Numbered from the stretch's first letter, positions 16,867-25,949 are shown. The stretch: 64,000 nucleotides of DNA from Comamonas halotolerans (GCF_030162935.1 NZ_JASAUZ010000034.1:243519-307518), one strand, 5' to 3'. Numbers and translations: made by a program. The notes: generated by a model not told the origin, from the sequence alone.

Positions 16867-17778
16867 ATGACGATGCCCAGTTTCACTTCACAGATTGATT
16901 ACACCGCTATGGGTGATCGCCTGCGTGCCTATCGCATGGGCGCAGGCTTGCAAGCTGATGAAGTGGCCGAGAAGCTGGGGGTGTCGCGTGCGGTGATCTA
17001 CCGCATGGAAAAAGGCGAGATCGTAAAAATTGAAACGCTGGAGCGGCTGGCTAACCTGCTAGGCAGCAGCTTGCCGTCACTGCTGGGTGTGGAAAGCGAG
17101 TACTACGCCTCTGCGGTGGCGCTGTTTGAACGCATGAGGCAGTTGGAGGCCAGCAGCGATCGCATCATGGCGCATTTTGAGCCCATCTCGGTGCTGCTCA
17201 TGTCCGAGCAATACCTGGACTTTCTGGCGCAGATGCTGCAGGAGGCTTTGCCGCAGGATGCGGATCAGCAGCTTCACGCCCGGCATACCGTGCGCACCAT
17301 GGATTTGCTGCGTGAGCGCAAGCGCAGCTTCGAGCAACGCAAGCCACATATTGTGAGTCTGGTGGGACTGCGTGATCTGGAGCGCTTTGTACAAACCGGC
17401 CTGATTGGCCGGCTTGATCTGCCCGAACAGCTGCGCAAAGCACGCCAACAAGCTGCCTGCCGTGAGGTGGAACGCATTGCCGCACTGATGGACAGTGAGC
17501 CCTGGTACGCACAGATTGGATTGGTGGATGACGCGATGCCATCGTCTACGTACCAGGTGTTGATCGGTACCAATCATCGTGTGCTGATGCAAAGCCCATT
17601 TCGGCTGGGCGAGCTGCCGAACGTGAGAAACGGCATTGCCATGGTGACTTCCTCGGCAGAGGCAGTAACCTTGCATGAACAAATGACGACCCAGCTGTGG
17701 GCTGGTGCCAGCAAAGGCAAGGAGGGGGCAGCACGTCTGCGCGCCATGCTGGAGCGGGCCTACAGCGAACATGAGTGA
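16867..17778 (+). CDS. XRE-family transcriptional regulator
   Basis: 303 aa. An N-terminal Cro/C1-type HTH (residues ~14-70; GDRLRAYRMGAGLQADEVAEKLGVSRAVIYRMEKGE) is followed by a ~230-residue domain I cannot assign, presumably for ligand sensing. The start is 8 nt after the M20 hydrolase stop, and the end overlaps the next gene's ATG (ATGAGTGA). The operon placement suggests it controls this small nucleobase-linked operon. Confidence 0.88.
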   Translation: MTMPSFTSQIDYTAMGDRLRAYRMGAGLQADEVAEKLGVSRAVIYRMEKGEIVKIETLERLANLLGSSLPSLLGVESEYYASAVALFERMRQLEASSDRIMAHFEPISVLLMSEQYLDFLAQMLQEALPQDADQQLHARHTVRTMDLLRERKRSFEQRKPHIVSLVGLRDLERFVQTGLIGRLDLPEQLRKARQQAACREVERIAALMDSEPWYAQIGLVDDAMPSSTYQVLIGTNHRVLMQSPFRLGELPNVRNGIAMVTSSAEAVTLHEQMTTQLWAGASKGKEGAARLRAMLERAYSEHE

Positions 17779-18445
17779 AGAGAGTTTTGAAATGACAAAC
17801 CCCATGAGTCAGCAAGCTGCGGCTTGGTTGTTGGAAGCCGGTTGCGTGGAGGTGCGCACTGATGCTCCATTTGTATTGCCTTCGGGCTGGGCCAGTCCCG
17901 TGTATATGGATGCCACACGCCTGATTTCGCTGCCCACAATCCGCCGCGAATTGATGAAGCAAGGTGTGCAGCGTTTGCTGGATGCGGGCGCTTTGCAAGG
18001 TCTGAGTGCAGTGGCTGGTGGCGAGTCCAGTGGTATCGCATTTGCCGCGTGGTTTGCTGAAAAGCTGGATATGCCGCTGCAATACGTGCGCAAGCGTGCC
18101 GTTGGCAGCCGTCAGGTTGAAGGCATGGTGGAGCAAGATGGCAAAGTTTTGCTGGTGGACGATATGGTGTCTGCAGGCCAGTACAAGCTGAGCTTTATTG
18201 ACGCATTGCGTGCGCAGGGCGCTCGTGTGGAAGACCTGTTTGTGGTGTTTGATTACGCCTGTTTTGGCTCTGATTCTGTGCTGGCGCAGCATGGGGTGCG
18301 CGTGCATGCGCTGTGCAACTGGCAAGATGTGCTGGCGATGGCTTTTCAGCGCGGTGGCTTCTCGGTGGAACAATTGGCAATCTGGCAGGCATTTTTGCAA
18401 GATCCGGCCAAGTGGTCTCTGGCGCATGGAGGTATTGGTCAGTAG
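17771..18445 (+). CDS. orotate phosphoribosyltransferase homologue (PyrE-like PRTase)
   Basis: 224 aa from ATG 17771, which overlaps the XRE stop; ATGs at 17792 and 17804 are alternatives. The PRPP-binding loop KVLLVDDMVSAGQ and the N-terminal segment PSGWASPVYMDATRL match orotate PRTases, but the lysine usually found in SGxKSP is Ala here. Catalysis would join a nucleobase to PRPP. Since it sits with an amidohydrolase and regulator rather than other pyr genes, it may be a salvage or specialised paralogue rather than the housekeeping PyrE (inference). Confidence 0.8.
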   Translation: MSEESFEMTNPMSQQAAAWLLEAGCVEVRTDAPFVLPSGWASPVYMDATRLISLPTIRRELMKQGVQRLLDAGALQGLSAVAGGESSGIAFAAWFAEKLDMPLQYVRKRAVGSRQVEGMVEQDGKVLLVDDMVSAGQYKLSFIDALRAQGARVEDLFVVFDYACFGSDSVLAQHGVRVHALCNWQDVLAMAFQRGGFSVEQLAIWQAFLQDPAKWSLAHGGIGQ

Positions 18446-18490
18446 GCGCTTGAGTGCCTGCCTGCCTGCCGAATCAAAGCGGCAAACAAA

Positions 18491-18520
18491 AACGCCTGCT
18501 CAATCAGCAGGCGTTTTTTT
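18491..18520. terminator. rho-independent terminator (bidirectional)
   Basis: A perfect 10-bp stem AACGCCTGCT/AGCAGGCGTT around loop CAATC is followed by a run of seven T on the plus strand, with A-rich sequence on the other side. It separates the convergent PRTase and azoreductase genes. Confidence 0.92.
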
Positions 18521-18542
18521 GCATATTAAGTGGCGGTAATGT

Positions 18543-19157
18543 TTAGGCAGCAGTCACGGCCTGTACATCATTGGCTGCGCTGGCGAAAGCCGATGCCACA
18601 GCATCAGGGCCCATGCCCAGACCTTCTGCACGCACGATGCGTACGTCGGTAATGCCAAAGAAACCCATCACAACCTTGAGGTAGCTCTCTTGGTGGTCCA
18701 GTGCTTGCAAGGCTTCGGTGGTGGAGTACACGCCGCCGCGGCTGGATGCAATGATGACGGTCTTGCCCTTTGCCAGACCTTCAGGACCTTCGGCGGTGTA
18801 GCGGAAAGTGCGGCCAGGTTGTGCCAGACGGTCAATCCATGCCTTCAGTTGGGAAGGAATGCTGAAGTTGTAGAAAGGTGCACCAATCACGACCACGTCG
18901 GCAGCCAGGAACTGGCTCACCAGTTTTTCGGACACAGCGTTTTCAGCAATTTGTTCTGCACTCAAGCCTTCGGTTTGGCCGGTACGGGGTGTCATGGCAG
19001 CCATGGTGAAGTGGTTGGGCGCATCAATCACCAGATCCAGGTATTCCACCTGCGTGTCAGGATGCTTGTTGACCCAGGTGTTGACAATCTGTTGTGTCAG
19101 TTTGCGCGAAGCAGAGTTTTCACCAGTGATGGACGAGTCAATGTGCAGCAGTTTCAA
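18543..19157 (-). CDS. azoR: FMN-dependent NADH-azoreductase
   Basis: 204 aa from a TTG at 19157, chosen because GGAG lies 6 nt upstream and the product then begins MKLLHIDSS as in other AzoR proteins; a further TTG is at 19169. Flavodoxin-like fold motifs are [18 protein letters not shown] (FMN phosphate site) and [21 protein letters not shown]. AzoR is a cytoplasmic homodimer reducing azo dyes and quinones with NADH. A divergent LysR gene is the likely regulator. Confidence 0.92.
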   Translation of the reverse strand: MKLLHIDSSITGENSASRKLTQQIVNTWVNKHPDTQVEYLDLVIDAPNHFTMAAMTPRTGQTEGLSAEQIAENAVSEKLVSQFLAADVVVIGAPFYNFSIPSQLKAWIDRLAQPGRTFRYTAEGPEGLAKGKTVIIASSRGGVYSTTEALQALDHQESYLKVVMGFFGITDVRIVRAEGLGMGPDAVASAFASAANDVQAVTAA

Positions 19158-19238
19158 GAGAAGCTCCAAGGTTTGTTTTCAATGGGTGGAAGTATGCATT
19201 ACATCCATTTGTTTGATTAGTCTTTAATTTTGCGATAG

Positions 19239-19260
19239 ATTGTTCTGAATTTGGAACAAT
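19239..19260. promoter_or_regulatory. inverted repeat between azoR and the divergent lysR gene
   Basis: Perfect 7-bp arms ATTGTTC (19239-19245) and GAACAAT (19254-19260) with an 8-bp spacer lie 14 bp before the LysR start. The size and T/A-rich ends fit a LysR-type binding site. Confidence 0.5.
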
Positions 19261-19274
19261 TTAGGGTGATGTGG

Positions 19275-20183
19275 ATGCAAGATCTGAATGACATGCTGTA
19301 CTTTGCCGAGGTGGTGGAACGTGGTGGTTTCGCCGCGGCAGGGCGAGCCCTGGGTATTCCAAAGTCACGTTTGTCACGCCGCATTGCAGAACTCGAGTCC
19401 CGTTTGGGAGTGCGTTTGCTACAGCGCACCACGCGCAAACTCTCACTCACCGAGGTGGGGTCTGCCTTTTTGCGCCACTGTCAGGCCATGCGCGATGCTG
19501 CGCAGGCAGCGCAGGATACAGTAGAGCAGGTGCAGAGTGAGCCGCGCGGGACAGTGCGTGTCAGTTGCCCTGTGACCTTGTCGCAAACGGTTCTTGCCCC
19601 TTTGATTCCACACTTCTTGGCACGCAATCCGCATGTGCGCCTTGAAATGATGGTGGTGAACCGGCCAGTGAATGTGGTCGAGGAGGGCATTGATGTGGCG
19701 TTGCGTGTGCGTGCTTCACTGGAAGACAGCGCCAGCATGGTGGTCAAGCGCTTGGATGTCACCCAGCAAATTCTGCTGGCCACACCGCAGTATTTGGCGC
19801 GCAAAGGCACGCCACAATCTCCTCAGGATTTACTGGAGCACGAAGTGCTGTCCATGTCGGCATTTGAAGGGGTGGCGCACTGGCGTTTACGCAGCGATTC
19901 AGGCGCGGAGGTGCAAATTCAACCGCATGCACGGTATGTGGCCGATGATTTGATGACCCTGAAACTGGCCGTGCTGGGAGGTGTGGGCGTAAGTAATTTG
20001 CCAGACTATATGTGCCAGCAGGAAATCGCCAACGGTGAGTTAGTGCGTGTGCTGCCGCAGTGGCAATTTCCACCCGGCATTGTGCATGCGGTGTTTAGCT
20101 CACGTCGAGGCCTGACGCCAGCAGTACGCAGTTTTCTGGATTTTCTGGGGGACTTCATGCCCGGCAGGAGCAGTCGCAAATGA
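19275..20183 (+). CDS. LysR-family regulator, divergent from azoR
   Basis: 302 aa from ATG 19275 with AGGG upstream; ATG 19269 and TTG 19251 are in-frame alternatives, but the last lies inside the palindrome. The HTH (ERGGFAAAGRALGIPKSRLSRRIAELESRLGVRLLQRTTRKLSLT) and substrate-binding domain match the CrgA/AaeR-like LysR branch that commonly represses quinone/azo-reductase genes. It likely regulates azoR. Confidence 0.92.
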   Translation: MQDLNDMLYFAEVVERGGFAAAGRALGIPKSRLSRRIAELESRLGVRLLQRTTRKLSLTEVGSAFLRHCQAMRDAAQAAQDTVEQVQSEPRGTVRVSCPVTLSQTVLAPLIPHFLARNPHVRLEMMVVNRPVNVVEEGIDVALRVRASLEDSASMVVKRLDVTQQILLATPQYLARKGTPQSPQDLLEHEVLSMSAFEGVAHWRLRSDSGAEVQIQPHARYVADDLMTLKLAVLGGVGVSNLPDYMCQQEIANGELVRVLPQWQFPPGIVHAVFSSRRGLTPAVRSFLDFLGDFMPGRSSRK

Positions 20184-20291
20184 TTTTTTGAAAACGAAAC
20201 ACTTGCTGGCTCCTCGTCTTGTGCACATGAGGTTGCTCAGACTTGATGGCTGGCAGCAGTCATAAATTCCAACAAAGCGAACGGGAGACAT

Positions 20292-21092
20292 ATGCAGTCG
20301 TTTATCGACAAGGTTGTGGTCATTACGGGAGCTGGCTCAGGCATGGGGCGTGATTACGCGCTGGAGTTTTCTCGTTTGGGTGCCAAAGTGGCACTAAATG
20401 ACTTCAATGCCGAGAGCCTGGAAGAAACCGTGCGCTTGCTGATGGCGAAGGGGATAGGGGCGCAACGCGTATACGCTCAAGCGTTTGATGTGAGCAATCG
20501 GGCACAGATGTTTGATTTCGCGCAGCAAGTGCAAGTTCAACTGGGAGCTGCACATGTGGTCATCAACAACGCAGGTATCAGTGGCAAGGGAAAATCGGTA
20601 CTGGAGATGCCATTTGAGCAATTTGAAGCGGTCATGCACATCAACTTCAATGGTGTGCTGCATGGCACGCAGGCATTCTTGCCCCAGTTGCTCTCCAACG
20701 AGGAAGCAGCACTGGTCAATGTTTCGAGTGTGCTGGGACTGATTGGCATGCCCGCCAATGCAGAATACTGCGCTTCGAAATTTGCGGTACGGGGCTTCAC
20801 TGAGGCGTTGATGGTGGAGCTGATGCAAACTCATGTGAGCGTGCATCTGGTACATCCGGGCGGCGTGCGGACCGGGATTGCTGACACCACCGAAAAGGGG
20901 CGCAAGTTTGCAGAGAAATTCCTGAAGACGCCTTCTGAAGAAATCGTCAAAGTGGTGATTGATGGCATTCGCAGGAAAAAGGCGCGCATTGTGTATGGAC
21001 ACCAATCGCGCAATGCATGGCTGCTGTCCTGGGCAGTTCCGCTGGGTTTGCGCACCCGCTTGTTGCAGCGGACCAAGCGCAGTATCAAGTGA
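20292..21092 (+). CDS. short-chain dehydrogenase/reductase (SDR)
   Basis: 266 aa, classical SDR. It has TGAGSGMG for cofactor binding at residues ~13-20, NNAG near 92-95, a catalytic Ser in VNVSSVLG, and YCASK as the Tyr-x3-Lys pair. The start ATG 20292 is behind GGGAGA. The basic C-terminus (RLLQRTKRSIK) may be membrane-proximal. The substrate cannot be inferred; the preceding LysR gene on the same strand ends 108 bp upstream. Confidence 0.85.
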   Translation: MQSFIDKVVVITGAGSGMGRDYALEFSRLGAKVALNDFNAESLEETVRLLMAKGIGAQRVYAQAFDVSNRAQMFDFAQQVQVQLGAAHVVINNAGISGKGKSVLEMPFEQFEAVMHINFNGVLHGTQAFLPQLLSNEEAALVNVSSVLGLIGMPANAEYCASKFAVRGFTEALMVELMQTHVSVHLVHPGGVRTGIADTTEKGRKFAEKFLKTPSEEIVKVVIDGIRRKKARIVYGHQSRNAWLLSWAVPLGLRTRLLQRTKRSIK

Positions 21093-21201
21093 TTCATCGC
21101 ATTAGAGCGTGCACTTCTGGCTTGCAAGTCCATCGAAAAAGACCGTGTATTCGTTGCGACAGCTACTGCGAAGCGGTGAAGAAGTTGGATTAGAATCAAG
21201 G

Positions 21202-21220
21202 AATAGGAATTATTCTTATT
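21202..21220. promoter_or_regulatory. Fur-like box upstream of the iron importer
   Basis: The 19-bp element AATAGGAATTATTCTTATT is a 9-1-9 inverted repeat with 8 of 9 arm positions matching. It resembles the GATAATGATAATCATTATC Fur consensus in size and A/T pattern, and lies 100 bp before the iron-binding protein gene. Iron repression is inferred. Confidence 0.6.
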
Positions 21221-21320
21221 AATTGTTGGTGCTCCAACTGATAATTCTTGTAACTTCACACCGATTGGTGGAGCGCTGTAGTTTTGCGGCGCGATTTTCT
21301 CTGACTGAAAGCTTTTCAAA

Positions 21321-22337
21321 ATGAAACTTTGGAAGACAGCTCTGTGCATGAGCCTGGTGGGCGCTGCTACCCTGGCCCAAGCGGCTCAACCTCAAGCCGT
21401 GACCGTGTATTCCTCGCGTATTGAGGCTTTGCTCAAGCCCACACTGGATGAGTACACCAAGCAAACAGGCGTGAAGATCAATCTGCTGACCGACCGTGGT
21501 GGCTCTTTGACAGAGCGTCTGGCTGCCGAAGGTGCCAGCTCTCCAGCGGATGTGTTGATTACGGTGGATATGGGCAATCTGTACAACGCTGCCCAGCGTG
21601 ATCTGCTGCAAAAGATTGATTCGCCTACGCTCAATGCCAATGTGCCAGAGAACTTCCGCGATCCAGGCAGCCGCTGGTGGGGCCTGTCGCAGCGCGAACG
21701 CACCATTTTCTACGCTGCTGACCGTATCAAGCCTGAGCAACTGAGCACTTATGAAGACCTGGCTGACCCCAAGTGGAAGGGAAAGCTGTGCCTGCGCACT
21801 TCCAAGCAAACCTACACACAGTCGCTGGTGGCGATGATGATTGCCAAGCACGGTGTGGAAAAGGCCGAAACCATCACCAAGGGCTGGGTGAATAACCTGG
21901 CGGGCGATGTATTTACCAACGATGCCAGCTTGCTCAAGGCGATTGCAGCAGGTCAGTGTGACGTGGGCATTGCCAATACTTACTACTTTGGCCGCATCCT
22001 GTCCAAGGAGCCTGACTTCAACAAGCAAGTCAAGCTGTTCTGGGCCAATCAGGGCAAGGACGAGGGTGGTGCTCACGTGAATCTGTCGGGTGCAGGCGTG
22101 GCCAAACATGCGAAGAACCCAGAAGGCGCGCGCAAGCTGCTGGAATGGCTGTCTTCCGACAAGGTTCAGACTGCTTACACCCACGGCACTTATGAAAGCC
22201 CCATCAACAAGAATGCGGAAGAAGACCCAATCGTCAAGGCCTGGGGTGACTTCATTCCCAGCCCTTTGAACGCTGCCGACATTGGCTCACGCCAAGCTGA
22301 AGCGATCAAGCTGCTGGATCGTGTAGGCTATCGTTAA
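21321..22337 (+). CDS. Fe(III) ABC transporter periplasmic-binding protein (FbpA/FutA type)
   Basis: 338 aa with a signal peptide ending around AQAAQP (residue ~22). The mature part begins VTVYSSRIEALLKPTLDEYTKQTGVK, the class of ferric-binding proteins, and contains the tyrosine pair in IANTYYFGRI that ligates Fe(III) in this family. It delivers iron to the permease and ATPase encoded downstream in the same operon. Confidence 0.92.
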   Translation: MKLWKTALCMSLVGAATLAQAAQPQAVTVYSSRIEALLKPTLDEYTKQTGVKINLLTDRGGSLTERLAAEGASSPADVLITVDMGNLYNAAQRDLLQKIDSPTLNANVPENFRDPGSRWWGLSQRERTIFYAADRIKPEQLSTYEDLADPKWKGKLCLRTSKQTYTQSLVAMMIAKHGVEKAETITKGWVNNLAGDVFTNDASLLKAIAAGQCDVGIANTYYFGRILSKEPDFNKQVKLFWANQGKDEGGAHVNLSGAGVAKHAKNPEGARKLLEWLSSDKVQTAYTHGTYESPINKNAEEDPIVKAWGDFIPSPLNAADIGSRQAEAIKLLDRVGYR

Positions 22338-22363
22338 TCGGTTCTCTTCATTAGGTTAGCTAC

Positions 22364-24004
22364 TTGTCTGCTGTAGACCATACCGCGCCAGCCCTCCGCT
22401 GGCGCGGTTTTGCTTTTGCGCTGCCCATTGCGTTGCTCACCATCATCCCTTTGCTGGCGGTGGTGTGGATGGCTGTTACGCCGCAACCTGATATCTGGCA
22501 GCACTTGTGGAAATACGTGCTCCCGCGTGTGCTGGGCAATACCTTGCTGCTCATGCTGCTTGTGAGTGTGGTTGTGCTTGCAGTGGGCGTGCCCCTGGCA
22601 TGGCTGACCGTCATGTGTGATTTTCCGGGGCGCAGGTTTTTTTCCTGGGCTTTGGTGCTGCCCTTGGCAATCCCGGCTTATGTGCTGGCTTTTGTGCAAA
22701 TGGGCTTGTTTGAATATGCCGGCCCTGTGCAGAGTTTCTTGCGTGAAGTCATGGGATCGAGCCGGTGGTTTCCGGATATTCGCGGCAGCTTGTGGGGTCT
22801 GGTCATGGTCTTGGTCATGGCGTTTTATCCCTACGTGTATCTCATGACTCGCAGCGCATTTCTCACCCAGGGTCATCGCAGCATGGAAGCTGCGCAGGCG
22901 CTGGGTCTGAGCCCTGTAGCCGCCTTTTTCAAGGTGGCGCTGCCTTTGGCCCGCCCCTGGATCGGTGCTGGCCTGGCGCTGGTGCTGATGGAAGTGCTGG
23001 CGGACTTCGGCGCGATTGCCGTTTTCAACTTCGATACGTTCACCACGGCGCTGTACAAGTCATGGTTTGATCTGCACAACATTGGTGCTGCCGCGCAGCT
23101 GGCGGCGATTCTGGTGTTGGTGGTGTTGCTGTTGGTGGCAGCCGAGCAGCGCTCTCGCAGTGCACAGCGTTTTCACGTGAGCAATCCGCAGCAGCACCGC
23201 GTAGTGCTCAAGGGTGGCCGTGGCTGGGCTGCCAGCTTGCTGTGCTTGCTGGTGTTTTCTGCTGCGTTTGCAGTGCCCATGGTACAGATCGTGTGGTGGT
23301 CGCTGGAGGTATGGGAAGACGTTTTGAATAGCGATTACTGGGGCTACGCCTGGAACACGCTGTCACTGGCGTTGATCACGGCGGCCATTGCCTCCGTATT
23401 TGCATTGCTGCTTTCCTGGATTCGCCGCCGCCACAGTGACGGGCTGACCGGCTGGACGGTGCGGCTGGCTGTGCTGGGTTATGCCGTGCCCGGTGTGGTC
23501 TTGGCGGTAGGTGTGTTTGTGCCAATCGCCTGGCTGGATGAAAAGCTGATGGCTCTGGTTGAGCCTTGGGGCATTGAAACCTTGGGCATTTTGAAGGGCA
23601 GCCTGGCAGGCATGTTGCTGGCATTGGCCGCACGCTTTCTGGCTGTCGCCTATAACGCCACGGACGCGGCCATGCAGCGCATCACACGCAGTCAGGAGGA
23701 GGCCTGTGCTTCATTGGGTCTGAGCCCCTGGCAAACGCTGCGACGCCTGCATTTGCCGCTGTTGCGCACGGGCTTGCTATCAGCTTTCCTGATGGTGGTG
23801 GTGGACGTCATGAAGGAGATGCCCATCACATTGATGATGCGCCAGTTTGGTTGGGACACCCTGGCGGTGCGCGTGTTCCAGCTGACCTCGGAGTCCATGT
23901 GGCAAGAAGCTGCGCTGCCAGCGCTGGCGATTGTGCTGGTTGGCCTGCTGCCGGTGATTTTGCTGGTGTTGCAAACTGAAAAAACGCCGTCCTCGGCCGG
24001 TTGA
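22364..24004 (+). CDS. Fe(III) ABC transporter permease, fused two-unit form (FbpB type)
   Basis: 546 aa from a TTG at 22364. About twelve hydrophobic segments form two permease halves, each with an EAA loop contacting the ATPase (AAQALGLSPVAAFFKVALP near residue 180 and ACASLGLSPWQTLRRLHLP near 450). This duplicated arrangement is normal for FbpB/SfuB proteins. It is 26 nt downstream of the binding protein gene and 19 nt before the ATPase gene. Confidence 0.92.
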   Translation: MSAVDHTAPALRWRGFAFALPIALLTIIPLLAVVWMAVTPQPDIWQHLWKYVLPRVLGNTLLLMLLVSVVVLAVGVPLAWLTVMCDFPGRRFFSWALVLPLAIPAYVLAFVQMGLFEYAGPVQSFLREVMGSSRWFPDIRGSLWGLVMVLVMAFYPYVYLMTRSAFLTQGHRSMEAAQALGLSPVAAFFKVALPLARPWIGAGLALVLMEVLADFGAIAVFNFDTFTTALYKSWFDLHNIGAAAQLAAILVLVVLLLVAAEQRSRSAQRFHVSNPQQHRVVLKGGRGWAASLLCLLVFSAAFAVPMVQIVWWSLEVWEDVLNSDYWGYAWNTLSLALITAAIASVFALLLSWIRRRHSDGLTGWTVRLAVLGYAVPGVVLAVGVFVPIAWLDEKLMALVEPWGIETLGILKGSLAGMLLALAARFLAVAYNATDAAMQRITRSQEEACASLGLSPWQTLRRLHLPLLRTGLLSAFLMVVVDVMKEMPITLMMRQFGWDTLAVRVFQLTSESMWQEAALPALAIVLVGLLPVILLVLQTEKTPSSAG

Positions 24005-24023
24005 ATAATGCCGAGGTTTTGTG

Positions 24024-25034
24024 ATGCTTGAAGTTAAAAACGTTTCATTGGGCTATGGTTCCAACATCGTTGTGCAAAACGTCAACATGCGTTTGGCTCA
24101 AGGTGAGATCGGCTGTTTGCTGGGGCCATCGGGCTGTGGCAAGACCACTTTGCTGCGTGCCATTGCCGGATTTGAACCCGTGCGCGTCGGGCAGATTGAT
24201 TTGCAGGGACAGGCTGTTGCAGCGCCCGCGCACAGCGTGGCCCCACAGTTGCGTGACATTGGCATGGTGTTTCAGGACCATGCCTTGTTCCCCCATCTGA
24301 ATGTGGCGGATAACGTGGGGTTTGGCTTGCACCGCATGAACAAAGCTGTGCGGGCTGGCAGGGTGCAGGAGATGCTGGAACTGGTAGGCCTGGAAGGTAT
24401 GGGGCAACGTTGGCCGCATGAACTATCAGGTGGTCAGCAGCAACGTGTAGCACTGGCCCGCGCCTTGGCGCCTAAGCCCAGCTTGCTGCTGATGGATGAG
24501 CCGTTCTCCAGCCTTGACACGAGCATGCGCGAGAGCATTGCACGCGAAGTGCGTGCTATTTTGAAACAAGCCCAAGCTACGGCGTTGATGGTCACACATG
24601 ACCAAAATGAAGCCTTTGCCATGGCGGACAACGTGGGTGTGATGGCGCGTGGTCAGCTCATGCAATGGGGCAATGCAGTCGAGGTGTATTGCGCTCCTGC
24701 CACTCAGGATGTTGCGTTGTTTGTGGGTGAAGGCACTCTGGTACATGCGCAGGCAACAGCAGGCGGGCAATGGCAAACTGCTTTGGGCTTGTTGCCAGCA
24801 GGTCACCCACACTATGCCTCGGCACAGGGCGTACGTGTGCTGCTACGGCCTGAGCATGTGACTCTGGTTGATAAAGGTGTGAGTGCCAAAGTGCGTGAGC
24901 GTACCTTCCGAGGGAGCCATTTCGTATTCGAGCTGGAATTGCCAGATGGGCAATTGGTGCTGGCCAAAGCCTCCCTCAATGCGCTTTACAGTTCCTGCGA
25001 AAGTGTCGAGATAGGTTTGGCTGCAGACGTGTAA
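24024..25034 (+). CDS. Fe(III) ABC transporter ATP-binding protein (FbpC type)
   Basis: 336 aa; ATG 24024 has GAGG 7 nt upstream, and a GTG one codon earlier is in frame. It shows Walker [13 protein letters not shown]-loop VFQDHALF, signature [15 protein letters not shown], Walker B LLLMDEPFSSLD and switch His in VTHDQNEA, with a C-terminal TOBE-like regulatory domain (~240-336). It powers ferric iron import with the two upstream genes. Confidence 0.92.
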   Translation: MLEVKNVSLGYGSNIVVQNVNMRLAQGEIGCLLGPSGCGKTTLLRAIAGFEPVRVGQIDLQGQAVAAPAHSVAPQLRDIGMVFQDHALFPHLNVADNVGFGLHRMNKAVRAGRVQEMLELVGLEGMGQRWPHELSGGQQQRVALARALAPKPSLLLMDEPFSSLDTSMRESIAREVRAILKQAQATALMVTHDQNEAFAMADNVGVMARGQLMQWGNAVEVYCAPATQDVALFVGEGTLVHAQATAGGQWQTALGLLPAGHPHYASAQGVRVLLRPEHVTLVDKGVSAKVRERTFRGSHFVFELELPDGQLVLAKASLNALYSSCESVEIGLAADV

Positions 25035-25062
25035 ATCCAAGATCTTTATCTCTGGCTGATCA

Positions 25063-25101
25063 AAAAAGCGCTCTATGCATCTCTGTATAGGGTGCTTTTT
25101 T
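25063..25101 (+). terminator. rho-independent terminator of the iron importer operon
   Basis: An A-rich start, a 12-bp stem AAAGCGCTCTAT/ATAGGGTGCTTT with G-U pairs and a T-run of six end the iron operon. The remainder of 25035-25303 holds only the AAAGGAG ribosome-binding site of the next gene. Confidence 0.75.
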
Positions 25102-25303
25102 CATGGTTTGTTAAGAGATGATTGAATCAAATTGGAAGGCCAGCTTGGATGGCCAAATGCGCTGATTCTTTGTAGCCAAAGCGCATGCTCAAATGTGTTT
25201 GCGTAGCATGGGCAAATGCTTATGCGCATAAGAAAACAACGAATCAATTGTTGGGATTTGCGCAGCAGACTCGCACAATCGGCGCCCCAAAGGAGAGTTC
25301 GCC

Positions 25304-25873
25304 ATGTCTAGTTCTGCACCTCGTATCATCATCGTTCCAGGTTGGCGTAATTCTGGCGCTGAGCATTGGCAAAGTCTGTGGGCGCAGCTATTGCCAAATG
25401 TGGAACGTGTGGAGCAGGACGACTGGCTCACTCCGAAGCGAGCGGATTGGGTGCAGACTCTGGAGAGGGTAATACTGGCGCGGCCGGAGCCAGCCATTGT
25501 GGTGGCACACAGCCTGGGCTGTATTACAACGGCCCATCTTGGGGGCGAAGCGGCTGCGCGAATCCAAAGCGCTTTGTTGGTGGCTCCAGCGGACCCCGAG
25601 CGCCGGGCGCATCTGGCTGACTTTGCGCCAGTACCTTACCAGCCCCTTCCGTACCGCAGTGTGCTGGTGGCAAGTACGAACGATCCATATTGCCCCATTC
25701 GGCTGGCCGGTGCTTATGCCCGCTCCTGGGGGAGTGAGTTTGTACGCTTGCCCAATGCAGGGCACATCAATATTGAATCGGGACACGGGCATTGGCCGCT
25801 GGGCTGGGCCTTGCTGCAATCACTGGTGGAAGACATGGCTTGGGGTAAGGGAAAGCAGATGGTTGCGGCTTGA
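25304..25873 (+). CDS. RBBP9/YdeN-family alpha/beta-hydrolase
   Basis: 189 aa, the usual length for this family. The start is well supported by AAAGGAG. IIVPGWRNSGAEHWQSLW is the family N-terminal signature, VVAHSLGC provides the nucleophile Ser, ASTNDPYCPI the Asp, and NAGHINIESGHG the His. Family members are serine hydrolases of mostly unknown natural substrate. It lies alone between the iron and sulfate operons. Confidence 0.87.
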   Translation: MSSSAPRIIIVPGWRNSGAEHWQSLWAQLLPNVERVEQDDWLTPKRADWVQTLERVILARPEPAIVVAHSLGCITTAHLGGEAAARIQSALLVAPADPERRAHLADFAPVPYQPLPYRSVLVASTNDPYCPIRLAGAYARSWGSEFVRLPNAGHINIESGHGHWPLGWALLQSLVEDMAWGKGKQMVAA

Positions 25874-25937
25874 TTTTTCTGCTGAAAATCTTGTGGATCC
25901 TTTGTGGGAAAGGATTTGATGCTCTAGTTTTCTATAT

Positions 25938-25949
25938 TCCAAATTTGGA
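25938..25949. promoter_or_regulatory. 12-bp palindrome in the AT-rich leader of the sulfate operon
   Basis: TCCAAATTTGGA is a perfect palindrome about 100 bp before the sbp start, within an A/T-rich stretch that probably contains the promoter. Its binding protein is unknown; sulfate genes are usually under CysB, whose site is not strictly palindromic. Confidence 0.3.

Noticed and set aside
17546..18427. A 293-codon minus-strand frame opposite the PRTase gene.
   Set aside because: The plus-strand PRTase carries clear motifs; the antisense product is His/Gln-rich without recognisable domains.
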